DNA from: Gymnogyps californianus
Lineage: Eukaryota > Chordata > Aves > Accipitriformes > Cathartidae
Direction: 5' to 3'
Assembly (NCBI RefSeq): GCF_018139145.2
Contig: NC_059475.1
Location: 17,922,937 to 17,986,936, forward strand
Length of the DNA stretch: 64,000 nt
Position 1 is the stretch's first letter, and each line of letters starts with the position of its first letter. This document shows positions 46,101-58,600 of this stretch, piece after piece. A program made the position numbers and the translations under genes. The notes under the pieces are model-generated. The model was not told the origin of the DNA. It made no database searches and worked only from the letters and a program-made list of their open reading frames with translations.

Positions 46101-47399
46101 CAAAGCACTTGCAGGCTCCTTCCTATCAGTTCCAGGAATTTCAGCTTGGCCACCTGCAACGCTGCAGCGGGGCTCGCTCCTTCAACCCGCTGCCATTGCA
46201 ACCGATCCCCGGGAAAAATATTTCTCTTCCAACGTGGTGGAGCCTTGCTGCTCCCTAAATACCCCACGCAGGTAGAAAAAAGCCCCCTCCGTGTCACATC
46301 TAGAAATCATGGATGGCTCTTTGTAGTACTATTTTTGGCTTAGATACACCCTACGAGCAGCACCAGAGCAGTTCAGGGTAGCCAGTGGGATACAGATCCT
46401 TACTTTGATACCCAAATTGTGCTACAGAGCCTGGCTGGCACCTATCTGTGTGGTGACAGCTCTGCCGTGGGCGCACACATGTCCCTACCACCAAGTTGCT
46501 GCCAGAGACACTGGCTTTGAGCATCTTCCTGAGAAGGGGTTATGTTCCCTGCCAAAAAATGAAGCCCCATAACTGAACTGCCTCAAACCTCCCTGCCTGC
46601 ACACCTTTGGGTGGAGGGAGACCCTGCAGAAGGCAGTTAGCACTTCTCTTACTCTAATTAACAGCTGCTGCAAACCCTCAAGTGGATGAGCACCCTCCAC
46701 CTCCTGCAGATGGTTACACTGAGGGGCTGCATGAGCACCAGCTTGGCGGCTGGCACAGGGGACAAGGCAGAAAGAGCCTGAGCTAACCCCACTGAAAGGG
46801 TCTGTCAGAGATGTTTTAGCATCACACTGTTTTGTTTTTCGTTTTTTTTGGTTGGGTGTTTTTTTTTTTTTTAAAGGCTGGGCAGGAGCAAAGTCCCGAG
46901 GACAGCACATCTTGCAAGCTGTGCTGAAGCTGAGAGCGCACCGCGGCCCCTGGGCAGTGGGTGCGTGTAGCACCCCCTCCATCCACCCTGTTTATTTAGC
47001 AAAACACCGTGAAAGTGATTTCTCACCACAAGCTCCCAGGATACCAAGAAGCAGCTCCTTTGTCCTCCCCATTAAATTCAGCTATCTGAAAGCACCTTGT
47101 CCTGCTGCTCTTCCCCCTGGAGCTGGAAGCAAGGCTTGCTTGGTGCACAGCCAAGCAGGGCTGCTTGCCACGGCAAAGGGAAGCCCGGGTGCAACCCCCG
47201 AGCCACAAAAGCTTTGCATTTTTCTTCTCCTCTCCATGCCTTTATCCTCGAAGCTCTCATTTAAGCCTGAAAAGTCAGCCTGCAGAGAACGGCCTTCGTA
47301 AGATGACTCACGCAACTGCTGTAAGTTTTGGGTTTGGTTTTTTTTTTTTTGAACATGTAACAAAGCAGAGTCCCGGTGCATCCCTCCGCTTTGCAACAC
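40126..47399. other. Intergenic between the divergent TSPAN32 and ASCL2
   Basis: The shared upstream region of both genes. No exon is recognised; in human this interval also carries the small gene C11orf21, which I do not see here. Notable content: the 21-bp tandem duplication (44999-45040) and an A/T-rich, low-repeat stretch at 45480-45740 that may be a conserved regulatory element. Confidence 0.6.
44999..45040. repeat. 21-bp tandem duplication
   Basis: Two exact, adjacent copies of a 21-bp CpG-containing unit beginning GGCTGCGAGGTG, about 3.2 kb upstream of ASCL2. Confidence 0.9.
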
Positions 47400-48261
47400 A
47401 AACGCCACCCGGCAGCCAGGTGCCCGCACCGCTCCGACCCCGGTGTTTGATGGCAGGGCTGCTCCCACCTACCGCTCCGCGGGGAAAGCCCCGCGGGGGC
47501 AGCCGCCCTCCCGGGGCCGCCGCCGCCGCTCCTCGCCTGCCGCCGCCTTCACCGACACTGTCGCCCACGAGGTGCCCGGTTTTGGGGGGCGGGGGAGGGG
47601 GAGGAAACGGCACATTTGGAGGGACAGGACCGGGGCTGACACCGCACCGGGGACAGGGGGAGCCCCAGCTGCTCGTGCGTGCCCGCACCGGTGTGCGGGG
47701 GGGGGGGGAAGGCGGGGCGAGAGGGGAGCCGCTCACCCGAATAATAATAAAGATTAAACTAAAATAAAACATTAAAAACATAAAAATAGAAGCGGTGATT
47801 AAAGGAAGAAGTTGCAAAATGAGGGACGGGAGCGCACGCCCCCTTCCCGCGGGCGGGGCGGCGGCGGAGGGGCAGGGGAAGGGGAGGGGGGCGGTTGCCG
47901 GGGCTGACGGCGCCACGCGCCGGGCGCGCGCGGGGGCGGGGGCGCGCGCGGGGGAGGGCGGGTGGGGGGCGCGGCGGCGGCGGGCGCGCGTGGCGCGGCG
48001 CGTGCGGCCGGCGGGGACTCGCGAGCGGCGGCGGCGGCGCGTTGATAAGGGCCGTCCGGCGGCGGCGCCCGCCGCAGAGGCGCGGGGCGGCTGCTGGAGA
48101 GGACGGGCGTGGGAAGAAACACCCCCGCGCTGCCCACCCCCTTTCCCTTTTTTTTCCCCTTTAAATTTGGGGGGGGGGTTTAAGTTTTTCTAATTTTTTT
48201 TTTTTTTATTTTAAAAATTTTTTGCGCGCTTTCCGCCAGCCGCCGCCGTGGCCGCCCGGCG

Positions 48262-48786
48262 ATGAACGGCGGGGCCCTGCCGCCGCTGCCCCCCGCAGCC
48301 CCCCGCGGCCGCCGGCGGCCCGCCTCCCCCGAGCTGCTGCGCTGCAAGCGCCGCCTGGCCTTCGCCGCCCTGCCGGGCACCGGAGCGGCGGCGGCGGCTG
48401 CCGTGGCCCGTCGTAACGAGCGGGAGCGCAACCGCGTGCGGCTGGTCAACCTGGGCTTCGCCGCCCTCCGCCAGCACGTTCCTCACGGCGCCGCCAGCAA
48501 GAAGATGAGCAAGGTGGAGACCCTCCGCTCCGCCGTCGAGTACATCCGCGCCTTGCAGCGGCTCCTCGACGAGCACGACGCCGCCGCCGCCTTCCCCGAC
48601 GGCCGCGGGCGGGCCGCCGTCGGGGAAGGAGGCGGCGGCGGCGGCGGCTACTCTTCCGCTTCGCCCTCCTTCGCCTCCTCCGTGCCCGGCTCGCCTTGCT
48701 CCTCCGAGGAGAGCGGCTACGACGCGGCGCTCAGCCCCGAGGAGCGGGAGCTGCTGGACTTCACCAGCTGGCTCGGGAGCTACTGA
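48262..48786 (+). CDS. ASCL2: Achaete-scute family bHLH transcription factor 2
   Basis: Uninterrupted 174-residue single-exon CDS. Seen: an N-terminal [16 protein letters not shown] block (residues 17-32); a bHLH domain at about 49-102, with basic region [18 protein letters not shown], loop [13 protein letters not shown] and second helix [18 protein letters not shown]; a Gly/Ser-rich linker; and the family C-terminus [12 protein letters not shown]. The start MNGGALPP and end WLGSY resemble mammalian ASCL2 (MDGGTLP..., WLGGY) rather than ASCL1, which ends at WF and has a Q/A-rich N-terminus. Mammalian ASCL2 is about 193 residues, so this copy is slightly shorter. Role by family: nuclear, dimerises with E-proteins, binds CAGCTG E-boxes; controls trophoblast, intestinal stem cell and follicular helper T-cell programmes in mammals. 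It is divergent to TSPAN32, as in mammals. It may correspond to the chick gene described as CASH4. Confidence 0.96.
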   Translation: MNGGALPPLPPAAPRGRRRPASPELLRCKRRLAFAALPGTGAAAAAAVARRNERERNRVRLVNLGFAALRQHVPHGAASKKMSKVETLRSAVEYIRALQRLLDEHDAAAAFPDGRGRAAVGEGGGGGGGYSSASPSFASSVPGSPCSSEESGYDAALSPEERELLDFTSWLGSY

Positions 48787-48797
48787 CCCGGCGGGAG

Positions 48798-48902
48798 GTG
48801 AGGGGGGAGCCGGAGGGGAGGGGGGTGCAGCTTCCCCCATCCCCCGGCGCTCGGGGGAGCGGGGCACGTACCCATCAAGGGTCTTTGCAAATCTCTCCGC
48901 AG
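48798..48902 (+). other. Probable 3'UTR intron of ASCL2
   Basis: Eleven bases after the stop codon is a strong donor (GGGAG|GTGAGG at 48798), followed by an acceptor CTCTCCGCAG ending at 48902, giving a 105-nt intron. Achaete-scute family genes in vertebrates commonly carry an intron in the 3'UTR. A second usable AG lies further downstream, near 48945. The sites are seen; splicing is inferred. Confidence 0.5.
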
Positions 48903-49678
48903 CCGCTCTCAGCCTGCAGTACCTCAGCGCCCTCGCTCTCCGCAGCAGCCAGCAATCCCCCCCAAAATACTCAGCCCCCACCCCGGCGGGACCCCACTGG
49001 CTGCTTTTCTCGCCGGGTTCAGCCGTCGTCTTCGGGCTGTGGAAAGTGCAATGGTGTAAATGACTGGCGGGGCTCCGCTACCTGCTCCGGGGCAGCGGCT
49101 CCACCTGCCCGCCGGGAGCTGCCGACGGAGAGGAGGCCCGAGCGACCCCGCTTCCCCCCACGGCTGCTTTCTGGTGTTGCTTTGGAGGGGTGGGAAAAAA
49201 GAAATTAAAAACACTTGATGCTTCCTTGTTTCTGGAGGGGGAGGGAATTTTTTATCATGTCAGATTCTATTTTATATGTAACTTGAACAGCCTGTGGGAA
49301 CACTGGTGTATGAAGACTTATTTTTGTACAAGAAGCCTTAGAGAAAAGGGGTGAGGAGATGGTTCTATTTTTAGCAAGTCCTATTCCCTTGTTCTTGAAC
49401 ACTGCCAGCTAGAATGTTTTGGGAACATACACAGTTTAGATAAAAAGGTGGGGGTTTTTTTCCTCTCCAAACACTTTAGTAAAATGTAAAGTTATGTTGT
49501 GTCTTAACGTGGTGTCTGAGTTTGCCTGGTGTGAAGGTCCACTTCTCTGAAAACTGAAGTTGTTTTTTTTTTTTTAAAAATGTATTGAAGGCATTTTTAT
49601 ATGCACTTGCTAGGATTTCTTAAATTGTACATATGCAGTTTTTAAAAGAGTATCATATTTTATGTGAATTGACTTTAT

Positions 49679-49684
49679 AAATAA
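49679..49684 (+). terminator. ASCL2 poly(A) signal AATAAA
   Basis: AATAAA lies about 890 bp downstream of the ASCL2 stop, at the end of an A/T-rich stretch (49200-49700) typical of a 3'UTR with several ATTTA/TTTTTA elements. Cleavage would be expected near 49700. No strong canonical signal is closer to the stop. Confidence 0.65.
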
Positions 49685-49699
49685 AAATCTATTTATAAA

Positions 49700-52600
49700 T
49701 GGCTTCAGGGCTGTAAGATGCATGTATTTGCCAGAAATGCCCAAAGTAACTTCTGCCTGAGGGAGTGGGAGAGGGGAGTAATGAGTGATACAGCAGAGAG
49801 GCAGTTCTCCTGGACCAGGTTTCACGTGCAGAAAGGAGTAAGGAGCAGCACAGCATAACCTCCAGACTTGCTTCCCCCCCCCCCCCCCCTTTCAATTTTT
49901 ATAAACTCAGCACTTTGTGCAAGTACTGCAGAGATGGTGTATGGGGAGATGCAGATGTGTATAGGAGACAAGGCAGGTTCAGTGCTGGTAACTCCTTTCC
50001 TGGACATGCAGAAGGTGCTGCAGGCTGTGCTGCCCTTGCCTACAGTGATGGGAGAGTCACGGGAAGATAAGGAGGGAGTGGGTGTCTGAAGTTTGTTTGT
50101 GCTGGCAGCTACTGTCAGGAGTTAGTTTGGGGTGTCTTTATTCAGGGGAGCAGCATCTCGGAGAACAGCGTTGTCATTCAAAAACCACACATAACCAACT
50201 GTCCCACTCTGACCTACTCTAACTTCAGCTGCATGTACATATACTTTGTCTAAAGGCAATAAGCAAACATGAATTGCTCCTTAGAAACTATTGTCAGAGA
50301 CTCCTAAGCTCTGTCCATTACTTTTGGGCTCATGCTGCAGACCTGCTTCAGTGGAGGTGAGCCAGAGGTAAGACAGATTGCTGTGAAGCAAAACACGGTG
50401 ATGATGGCATGAAAAACTACAGCAGAGGCTGTTACTTCCCTTAAATAGCTCTAGTGAATGTTACTAGTTGAATGGGGCAAAATGCGCTGGCCTGTAGAAT
50501 ATGCTGAGTGAACACAAAGCAGAAAGGGTTATTAAAATTGACCTACTTTACAGTGGCTGTGTGTATAATCTCTCTGCTGCATTAGTACTGGGAAGGTAGA
50601 AGTTTTCAGGAGTATGATCACTCGGCAGTCCCAAATTCAGTAATTGCAGTGGGTGCTCTGTAATCCAGATCTATAAAGTATTCTGCATACATGATTCCAT
50701 TTGAAGAGCAAAAAAACCCATGGGAAAATGCAGGCTCTAACAGTAAGTAGCATTTAGGAGCCTGCAAGCAAGAGCAATAGTTATTGTGCTTCAAGTTCGT
50801 TACTTAATCAAAGTTGCTCTAATAAACAGTCCCTTCAAAAGGCCCTGGGAATTCAAGTCCTTAATAAATTGCTTGCAAAGGTTTTGCCCTGTATGGCTCT
50901 TCAACAGCCCCACAGGTAGCGGTGAGAGCTGTGAGCTGACCTGGGTGTTAAGTGATCTGCTACACTTGGCAGCAGCAGATTGGGGTGGGGAGGTGACGTG
51001 GTACCTTTCCCCAGTGGGGGTTTAGGGGCTTCATCCTCACAGATGACCTCCAAGAATTCAGTCAGGCATAAACCCATGCAGATTCCCACATACTTATTCT
51101 CAGCCTAAACCAGCATGCCATCTTTTCCAAGCAATTTAGAAATCAGGACTGCTGTATTTATCTGCACAAGTGTCCCATTATGGCACAATGCATTTGTTTA
51201 GAGAGTTTTACTACTGCTTGGCAGGGTGTTTGTTTTCCTTCCTTGGGAGCGCTGATCATTTTCGTATTTCCAAAAGCAATTATTTGGCTCTCAGTCAACT
51301 AACTCCCAGCATCATTACTAGGTTCATCAGATCACCCAAGATACTGTTGCAGCAACATTAAAGAAGCATCAACTGTAACTGCATTGGCAAGAAATCAGCT
51401 GTGAACAGTTTTTACTTAAGCAATATTAATATTAGGGAAAAAAAGAGCTTAGTCAGCATCACAAGTTACCTTAATGCTGTTAGCCAGTGTTTCAGTAGAA
51501 ACTAAATAGGGAGAATCAGGAATGTACAATTTACTTTGAAAAAAACAAGGTGGTCATGAGTCTTCCCAACACTTGAGGGGAAAGAGGGTGCAGGGAGAAG
51601 GATGTATGCCTGTTTTAGAAACACAAGATGGACAGACGGACTTCTTTCCGCCACCACGGTGACCACAAGTCACTAGCAGATTCTCAGATCAAGCTGCTAA
51701 AGAGGCTACACCAGAGAGAAGGTTATTGAATCATTCTGGCCTTTTAAGAAAGCATTAGGGAGGATGCAAGGTAGGTTCTTTGGCAGTTGCAGAGACAGCA
51801 GGTACCTTCAGACAGCCTGGCTCACTCCTGTTCTCTTCAGCAGCCACCTGAGGACTGCTTGGACCAAGTTGAGAAGACTCCTGACTCTAAAAGTTCACAC
51901 CTAGACCTCTCTGCTCCATTTATGCAAAATAGTGCCAGAGCAAAGACTTGGAGATGAAAGGCCATTGGGGTCACCTATAAGCAGCAAGAGTAACACCAGA
52001 TCTGCCTTCTCAGCCAGATGCTTCCCCTGCCTGGAGGGGCCACCTCCATGTGATGGTGAGACCTTTAGTGTCCGGGTTAGCTGCCATCAACGAAGGGCTG
52101 CTGTGGGGACTTCCAGGAAGCCTGGGTGCCTGCCTAAACTGCTACCCAAAACACTTGTGGCAGGGATGGGGAATGTCTCTGATGAGCACATCATTTCTCT
52201 TTAGATGTATAACTAGAAATTCAGTGCCTAAAGTGGAAACTCCAGCTCCTCAGGAAGACACAAACCCAGCCCTAAGGTACAGGGCTGCAGGAGCGTCAGA
52301 TTCAGGCAGAAGAAATATGCTGAGGAATTCTGAGAATTAAGAAAAAAAAAAAAAAGGGCAGCAGCAAGCGGAGGGCGCCAGGAGGCACAGGCTTGTCAGT
52401 GTGCAGCTACAAAACACACTTCTGTAAACCTCTCACATCTACATCCACCGATGGGTTCCCATTTTCCTGAGCAGCATTTCACAGGTCACAGACATGTCTA
52501 ATGAAGCAGAAACAAATTGCAGGATGGTGTCAGGATTAGCTGCCCCCCTCCCTGGGCTGAAAGAACCCTTCAATTTTCAACCACGGTCCCTTCCTTTGGC

Positions 52601-55600
52601 ATTTTGAGTTGCTCAGGCTGAAGCTTTTCTTGTTACCCAAAGCACATAAAGAAGCCCAGCACGTGGTAAAAATAGTTCCTTGCAATGAACCATGCATTAT
52701 TGTGCTGTAGTGTTCAAATGGTGATACCACCCCTCATGGGCAACCTCAGGTTCAGCTCCATGGCTACACTCCTTCCAAATTTCTTCACGTTATTAAAAGA
52801 GTAATTTTGTAGGAAAGGGTTATGCAGCCTGCTTGAAGGCTTGCGCACAAGAAGCACTAGGAAGCAGGCACGAGGGTGCCCTGCAGCATCTCCATGGCAG
52901 GATGGCATTGCTGGTCCTCTTTGCAGGGCAAGTGGCTGCAGCAGAGCTCCAGCACCGCAGGGGTCTCCAGGAGAGCACTGCCTCGGAGCACATTAAGAGA
53001 GAAGAGTCCAAGGGAAGAGGGCTTTCTCCTGTTCCTACCATCACATGATATCACCAGCAAATATCAGCTTTACCACAGACCCTCCTGCAGAGAACAGCCA
53101 ACGGTTGGTTTCAATTTATAACAACAACTCACTTTTACATTAACACCTCATAAAGATCTTGTTAGGGGCCAAGCACAGCAGGCAGTGAGGCAAGCTTCTG
53201 CATATCAGCTTGCTTCTGCCTCCTCTCCCGTCTGTGGGGAGCAGCTGTCAGGAAAATACTTGTCTTGCCAGCCTTTGGTCTGCGTACCAAGGCTTCTCGT
53301 CTGCCATGGTTTGTGGGCAGACGGCTGTGTGCTAAGACTAGTCCTGAGGTCATTTCACTCTTTTCATGCAGGTCACAGAATAGCCGGCTAACAGTAACAA
53401 TTTTCAGTCATTTCTTATCTGGATTGGATGTGGGCCAGGAGCCTGGGAGTGTGCGTAGTTAAGAGAGAAAGGCAGCCCCTTGCACAGTCAACGGCAGGCA
53501 GAGCTGGCCTGGCTTTGCCCAGTTTGGGCATTGGCCAACAAGGGTTTGGTTTTCTTCCTAGAAACTACCATCAATGAAGCATTAGCCAAAGGTATACCTG
53601 GGAGTAATGGGACTAACAATATTAAAGCAGCACCAGCTGTAATTAACAAGTTGATGTTGCACCCTTAAGAAGCTATCGGGCAGTATAACAAATGACTTAA
53701 AGTCCTGGGCACACCATGAACCCCCGACTCCTTCTGAGCTCTGTGCACACCCTGGCACACATGAACAGAGGAGCTCTGCCAGGTGCTTTCAGAGCATCCC
53801 TTGGGACCTCACCACAGGTCTTCTCAAGCCAGTTCCTGGGGCTTGCTCTTTGGAGAAGTGAGCGGATGTTCCTGTAGCTGAGTCTGAGGACATGGAGAGG
53901 TTTTACACTTACCAGTGCTCAGTCTTTTTATTATATCCAAGTAATTTCTTCCATCCATTATTTTCCCATAATAAAGATCTACTGAGGAAGAGGCTAAAGC
54001 TAGTACAAGAACAGGAGAAGTTGCATAGCTAAGGCACTTTCCAGTAAGAGGGGCTGCTTTGCACCTCTGCTGTCACCATCATCAAGAGGGGAAAATTAAA
54101 GGAGAACATCAGCATCCTTAGCTTTGGTAAAGTGTGGCAAAACCATCAGGAACTGGGATTTCAGTTGTATTTTAAATGGAGATTCTCCCCTGTTCTTGAG
54201 AGCCTACAATCAGAGAGAGATCATTGTTCAGATCAGGATGAATAAATCTTCATTTTCTGCAGAGTGCTGCCTGCCCCCTCACTCCTGTTGTCACCTCTCT
54301 TTTGTCCCAGGGCACATAAAAGAATAAGTGAAGTGACCCACACAAGTCCTAGCATGGCTGTGCTACATACAGGTGAGGCAGGAGAGAGATCCTCAGAGAA
54401 ACCCCAGCCAGATGGTAGGCTCCAACACCAGCATTCACACACAATGAGCAGTAAAAACCCAAGACAGACATTTAATATCTGCCCAAGTTATCAGTGTTGT
54501 TTTACAATAGAGGAGAAATAAACAGTCATGTAGGAGAACATGGAAATGAGAAACAAGTGCAAGAAAGTGGTCAGCAGTGGAAGGCATAGTGCATTAAATC
54601 AGAGCAACAAGCACAGAGAAATGACTTCAAGTATCAGGCTGTGACCCCTCCCCAACTCTGTAAAAGCTTCTGTTTATGGGTAGATGTTAGTAAGATCAGA
54701 GGTATAAACAGCAGAAAAGGAGAAACTTCTGGTAAGGTGATTGTTTGGCTGCAGGTACTGGGGCAGCGCTTCAAGCTTTGACCTACGAGCATCCACCTTG
54801 CTGCTGGAGAAGCCTCAGTTCTCTCCCCTCTTGATCTCCTTTCATCTCCCGGCCTCAGCCCCACCACTTAAAGCCTGGAGTACAATAGTTATCCACTCAC
54901 TAGACTCAGTAAATTGTGCTTGCTTCTTAAGTTGTTTGTTTTTGTTTTTTTTAAAGGGGAAGAAAAATCAACAGAGAGGCATGATAGCCCCAAGGGGAAT
55001 TTTCTGTTAAAGTCACTGCCAAAAGAATGACCAATTTGTAAGTGAAATGTTGACACTTTTATAACACAGCAAATATCTTTCCCTTGAGTGAAGAACTTAA
55101 AGATTTTTTTTTTTAAATTATTAATTTTGTCAGGATATTAAACATTAGGAGTAAGTGTTGCAATACTGTAACACGTTTTCCCTTTCTCTCTGTTTCCCAC
55201 TTTCACACACACAGTTCCTTCAAGGTTCCACAAAGGAGCCAGTCCCTTTAGCAGAACCATACACAGAAAGAGCAGGTGAAACCCACTGGGTAAATAAAAA
55301 TCTAGTTTAGAAGTATTAGTAAATACCATCATCCTCTTACCAGCACAGTACCTGCAAAGCCCTCCTCACAGGCTGCTAGCTCACACATCCCCAGCACCAG
55401 CCTGCCTTCAGTGTGGGCTTGCTTGTATCGAAGGGAACCCAACTGGTGTCAGTGGAAGCGGCTGCTCCCCTTGGTGAAGCACCTGCGTGCGATTCCCTGC
55501 CGAGGGGGCTCTGTGCCAGCCAGCCGGCCGCCATCACTGCTCCTCGCCCAGGAGACACCTGGCACCAGAGCAAACTGGACAATGGAGAGGGTGAAACATG

Positions 55601-58600
55601 CTTTAAGAAGCTTGAAGTTCGCAGCGCACACTGTATTTGGGTCTGATTTGAATGGAGGCAAGGACGGGGACCAGGTCTGGGTACGCCCCGGCATGGCTCT
55701 GCACCGTCTCCTTGCCCGATTCCCCCAAAATCCCTCTCCACCAGCCCGCACGACTGTCCCACAGGCTGCATCCCCGCATGCTGCATGGACCTGGGATGCT
55801 GCTGAGATAGTTTATACCCTTCAGTCTTTGGTCTTGCTAGAGGACAGCCAGGAAAAAGGGGTGAGAGCAGAGAGGCTTTTGAAGTGGGGAGACCACAAAG
55901 CTCATTTAGGATGCATACACCACCAAAAAAACCCCAACCACCAGACAGTAATAACTTCAAACCAGTGCTGACTGGAGTTGAAAACAGCAATGTACTGGCA
56001 GAAAAACTAGTGCCTAAGCCAAGTTCAGACGTGGTGTAAGCTGAATTTGACTCTGTTTATGATGCTGAGGAGAGCTAATGGTTGCCGGCAGGCAAGTCTT
56101 GCCGTTAGAGAATCACACAACTTGTTAAAGGGACCTCTGAGCACTCTTTCAGGCCCAGCAGAAATCATAATCAACCCCCTCTGTGCAGTAAAACTCACTG
56201 GAGAAAGCAAGGCCGGTGTCCATGTCTTGCACATCCCATGGCCGTTTGGGCCTGAGCTACATGGACAGGACCCTTGGTGGGATCTGGGGCATAGGACAGG
56301 GGCTGCACTTGGTGTGCGTGTGGCAGAAATCACCCAGGGAAGGAGCAGAGAGCTGGACAGGGAGCAGAGGAAGAGGGCTTCTCGGGCTGCTGGGGACACA
56401 GACTGGGGCAGGAGGCAAGACAGGCTGCCTGCAAGTTGTTTGCTTCTGCTGCGTTTCGGGGGACAGGATTGGGGACCATTCCTTGTGAGTGAACCAAATC
56501 GCCACCTGCACTGTGCTGCCACCTTCACATCCCAACTTGTCACCACCGTCAGCCTTGACCCGATGAAGTAGCATCATCACCGCGTTGGTGCACCATTGCA
56601 TCACTGCATCCTTGCACAGGATACAATAACCAGGTCTTGCGGCTGCTCTCTTCAGCCACTGCGGAGGGCAGTCGGTACACAGACAGCAAGGAGCAGCTTA
56701 GGCGTCACTGAAGGAGCTCAGCGTAGGCTACTTCATCCTGCTAGAGAGCCACGCTGCATGGCTGGATTAGCCCTGGCTCTGGAGCAAGCTTCTGCATCGC
56801 AAGGCAGCAGGTTGCGATGCACGCCTCCTTGAACACAGGCAATCTGAAGAGCTGTATAGCTCTTTTCTAGCAAATTGTTGTAAGCCAGAAGAGTTAAGTG
56901 CAAAGTAAATTTCTTGTGTTAATTTATTCGTGCCCATTTAGATTTGTTTTGTTCTATTTTAATAGAGAAGTGAGTTGAGACTTCTGTTGGAGAGTTAAAA
57001 TAATTCACTTCAAGCATTGCTTGTTAGCACGCGATAAAGCAAGTAATGAACTTCTAACTAAGTTCTGAGCTGAGCATTATGGAAGCTATTAGTTTGCCAG
57101 AGCCAATTAAGTTATTTATTGAAAATAAACTAAGTGGAGAATTTGTTGCTGCTTTCTTTTCCCTGATAATTTATTGTCTGAATTGAGATTTTTTCCATAT
57201 AGCTTTTTTCCCTCAGTAGAAAAGCAGATGCAGTGAATAAGAAGGATTTTAGAAGTGCAGCATTTGAGTTACAAAACGATCCATTTCAGGAGTTGTTTAA
57301 TGGAACAACTTTTAATTCCAAAATGTTAAACATTTTATTGAAATCTCCGAAGTTCTGCATGGTCAAAATATACAACAGACCATTTCCTGAAGCAAAGACT
57401 CCACTTTGGGTCAACTTATTTTAAAATTCCAGTTTTCTGGAAATTTTGAAGCACCTCTGAATTATAGCATCAAAGTACAGCGACGACATCTGAACTACCA
57501 GAAAAATCCTGGGCTCTGCCTCTATCTTAACAAAGTGCTAGCAAGTCCGTGCTAGAAAAAGTCAGGTGGCCAGCTGAAAACTGGCAGGTTGGAAGAAATA
57601 ACATGTGTGGTGGGGTTTTGGTTTTGTTTGCTTGCCTTGTGTCTTGACTTGAGCCAGTAGGACTTTGGACCTCCTTCCTTACTGAGGGGCTAGAAACATC
57701 GAGGAGATTCAAGCCAGGAATGAGCTCGGGCATGTGAGGGGCAATGCCCCAGGCTGCAGCCCCCCCATGGCAAGAAATTGCCCCCAGCAACCCCCGTAAG
57801 AGCAGCTGGGGGCATCTGCAGAGGTGTGGATGTGTGAGACAGCTTGTCCCCAAACTCCTCCAGCCATCAGGGTAGCCTTGATGCTCCACCTTTATGCTCC
57901 TAAAGCATCTTAGAGGGCAGGGATCTGTATGGCGTAACAACCCCAAGCACTCTCTGCCCAGGATTCAGCCCTGCCATAGGATTTGCCGCACACAGCTTGC
58001 ACCGGGGACCAAAAAACCATGCTGAAACACAGATGTCATGGCTTGTGTGTATGGAGGGCGTCTCCTCATAGGCTCCCCAAGCCATTTCTCTCCACTGCTG
58101 CCTTTGGTCTTCCCCTCCCCACCTCTGCTTAAAATTAACTTTGCATCATATATCACCCCACTTTCTTGGTGCTTTCACCACGGGAGAAAGCTTGAAGTGG
58201 GAGGTGGAGTGAGGGGAGCAAAGGAAAGAAAGAAAATGGAAAAAATGGAAGAAAGTGAGAGGCTGAGGAGGGAGGGGAGGAGGGAGGAGGAAGGGCTTGA
58301 AAGGGCTGGGGGGGAGAGGGGCAGGGTGGCCCCTGGCTGCCCCACATTGTGCCTGGCTCTATCCATCTAAATAAAGGGACCGTCCTGACTTTTGTCTCAG
58401 CTGGGAGAGGTTTTGTTGCCTTTCAGGTTTTGGTGTCGTCCTCTCCCCCTGTTTGCTCTCCCTCCTCTCTTCCTGCCCCCCTCCCCGCTTTCATCCAGAC
58501 TGCATCAAAGTGCCCCTGTCTACCCAAGCCTTTCCGCCCCCTCCCTGGAAGCACAATGTCCCCTTTTGTGGCCACCACCCAGGCAACCTTTTCTACCTCC

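Larger units (their letters stand above)
47400..49180. promoter_or_regulatory. CpG island covering ASCL2 promoter and gene
   Basis: From about 47400 the sequence turns strongly G+C- and CpG-rich, through the ASCL2 CDS to about 49180. It includes runs such as GCGCGCGCGGGGG near 47925 and 47942 and a 12-G run at 47697-47708. No convincing TATA box is visible; an A/T-rich stretch at 48155-48225 lies directly before the start codon and is probably 5'UTR. An AP-1-like TGACTCA sits at 47304-47310, just outside the island. Boundaries are by eye. Confidence 0.75.

Noticed and set aside
47165..47916. Overlapping frames of about 200 codons on both strands upstream of ASCL2
   Set aside because: Pro/Arg/Gly-rich, CpG-island composition artefacts present on both strands at once.
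48211..48981. 256-codon open frame antisense to ASCL2
   Set aside because: It is the complement of the high-G+C ASCL2 coding sequence, where stop codons are rare. It is low-complexity with no recognisable domain.
57233..57424. 63-codon frame in A/T-rich DNA
   Set aside because: Short, no domain, no clear promoter or splice context; more likely part of a noncoding element.
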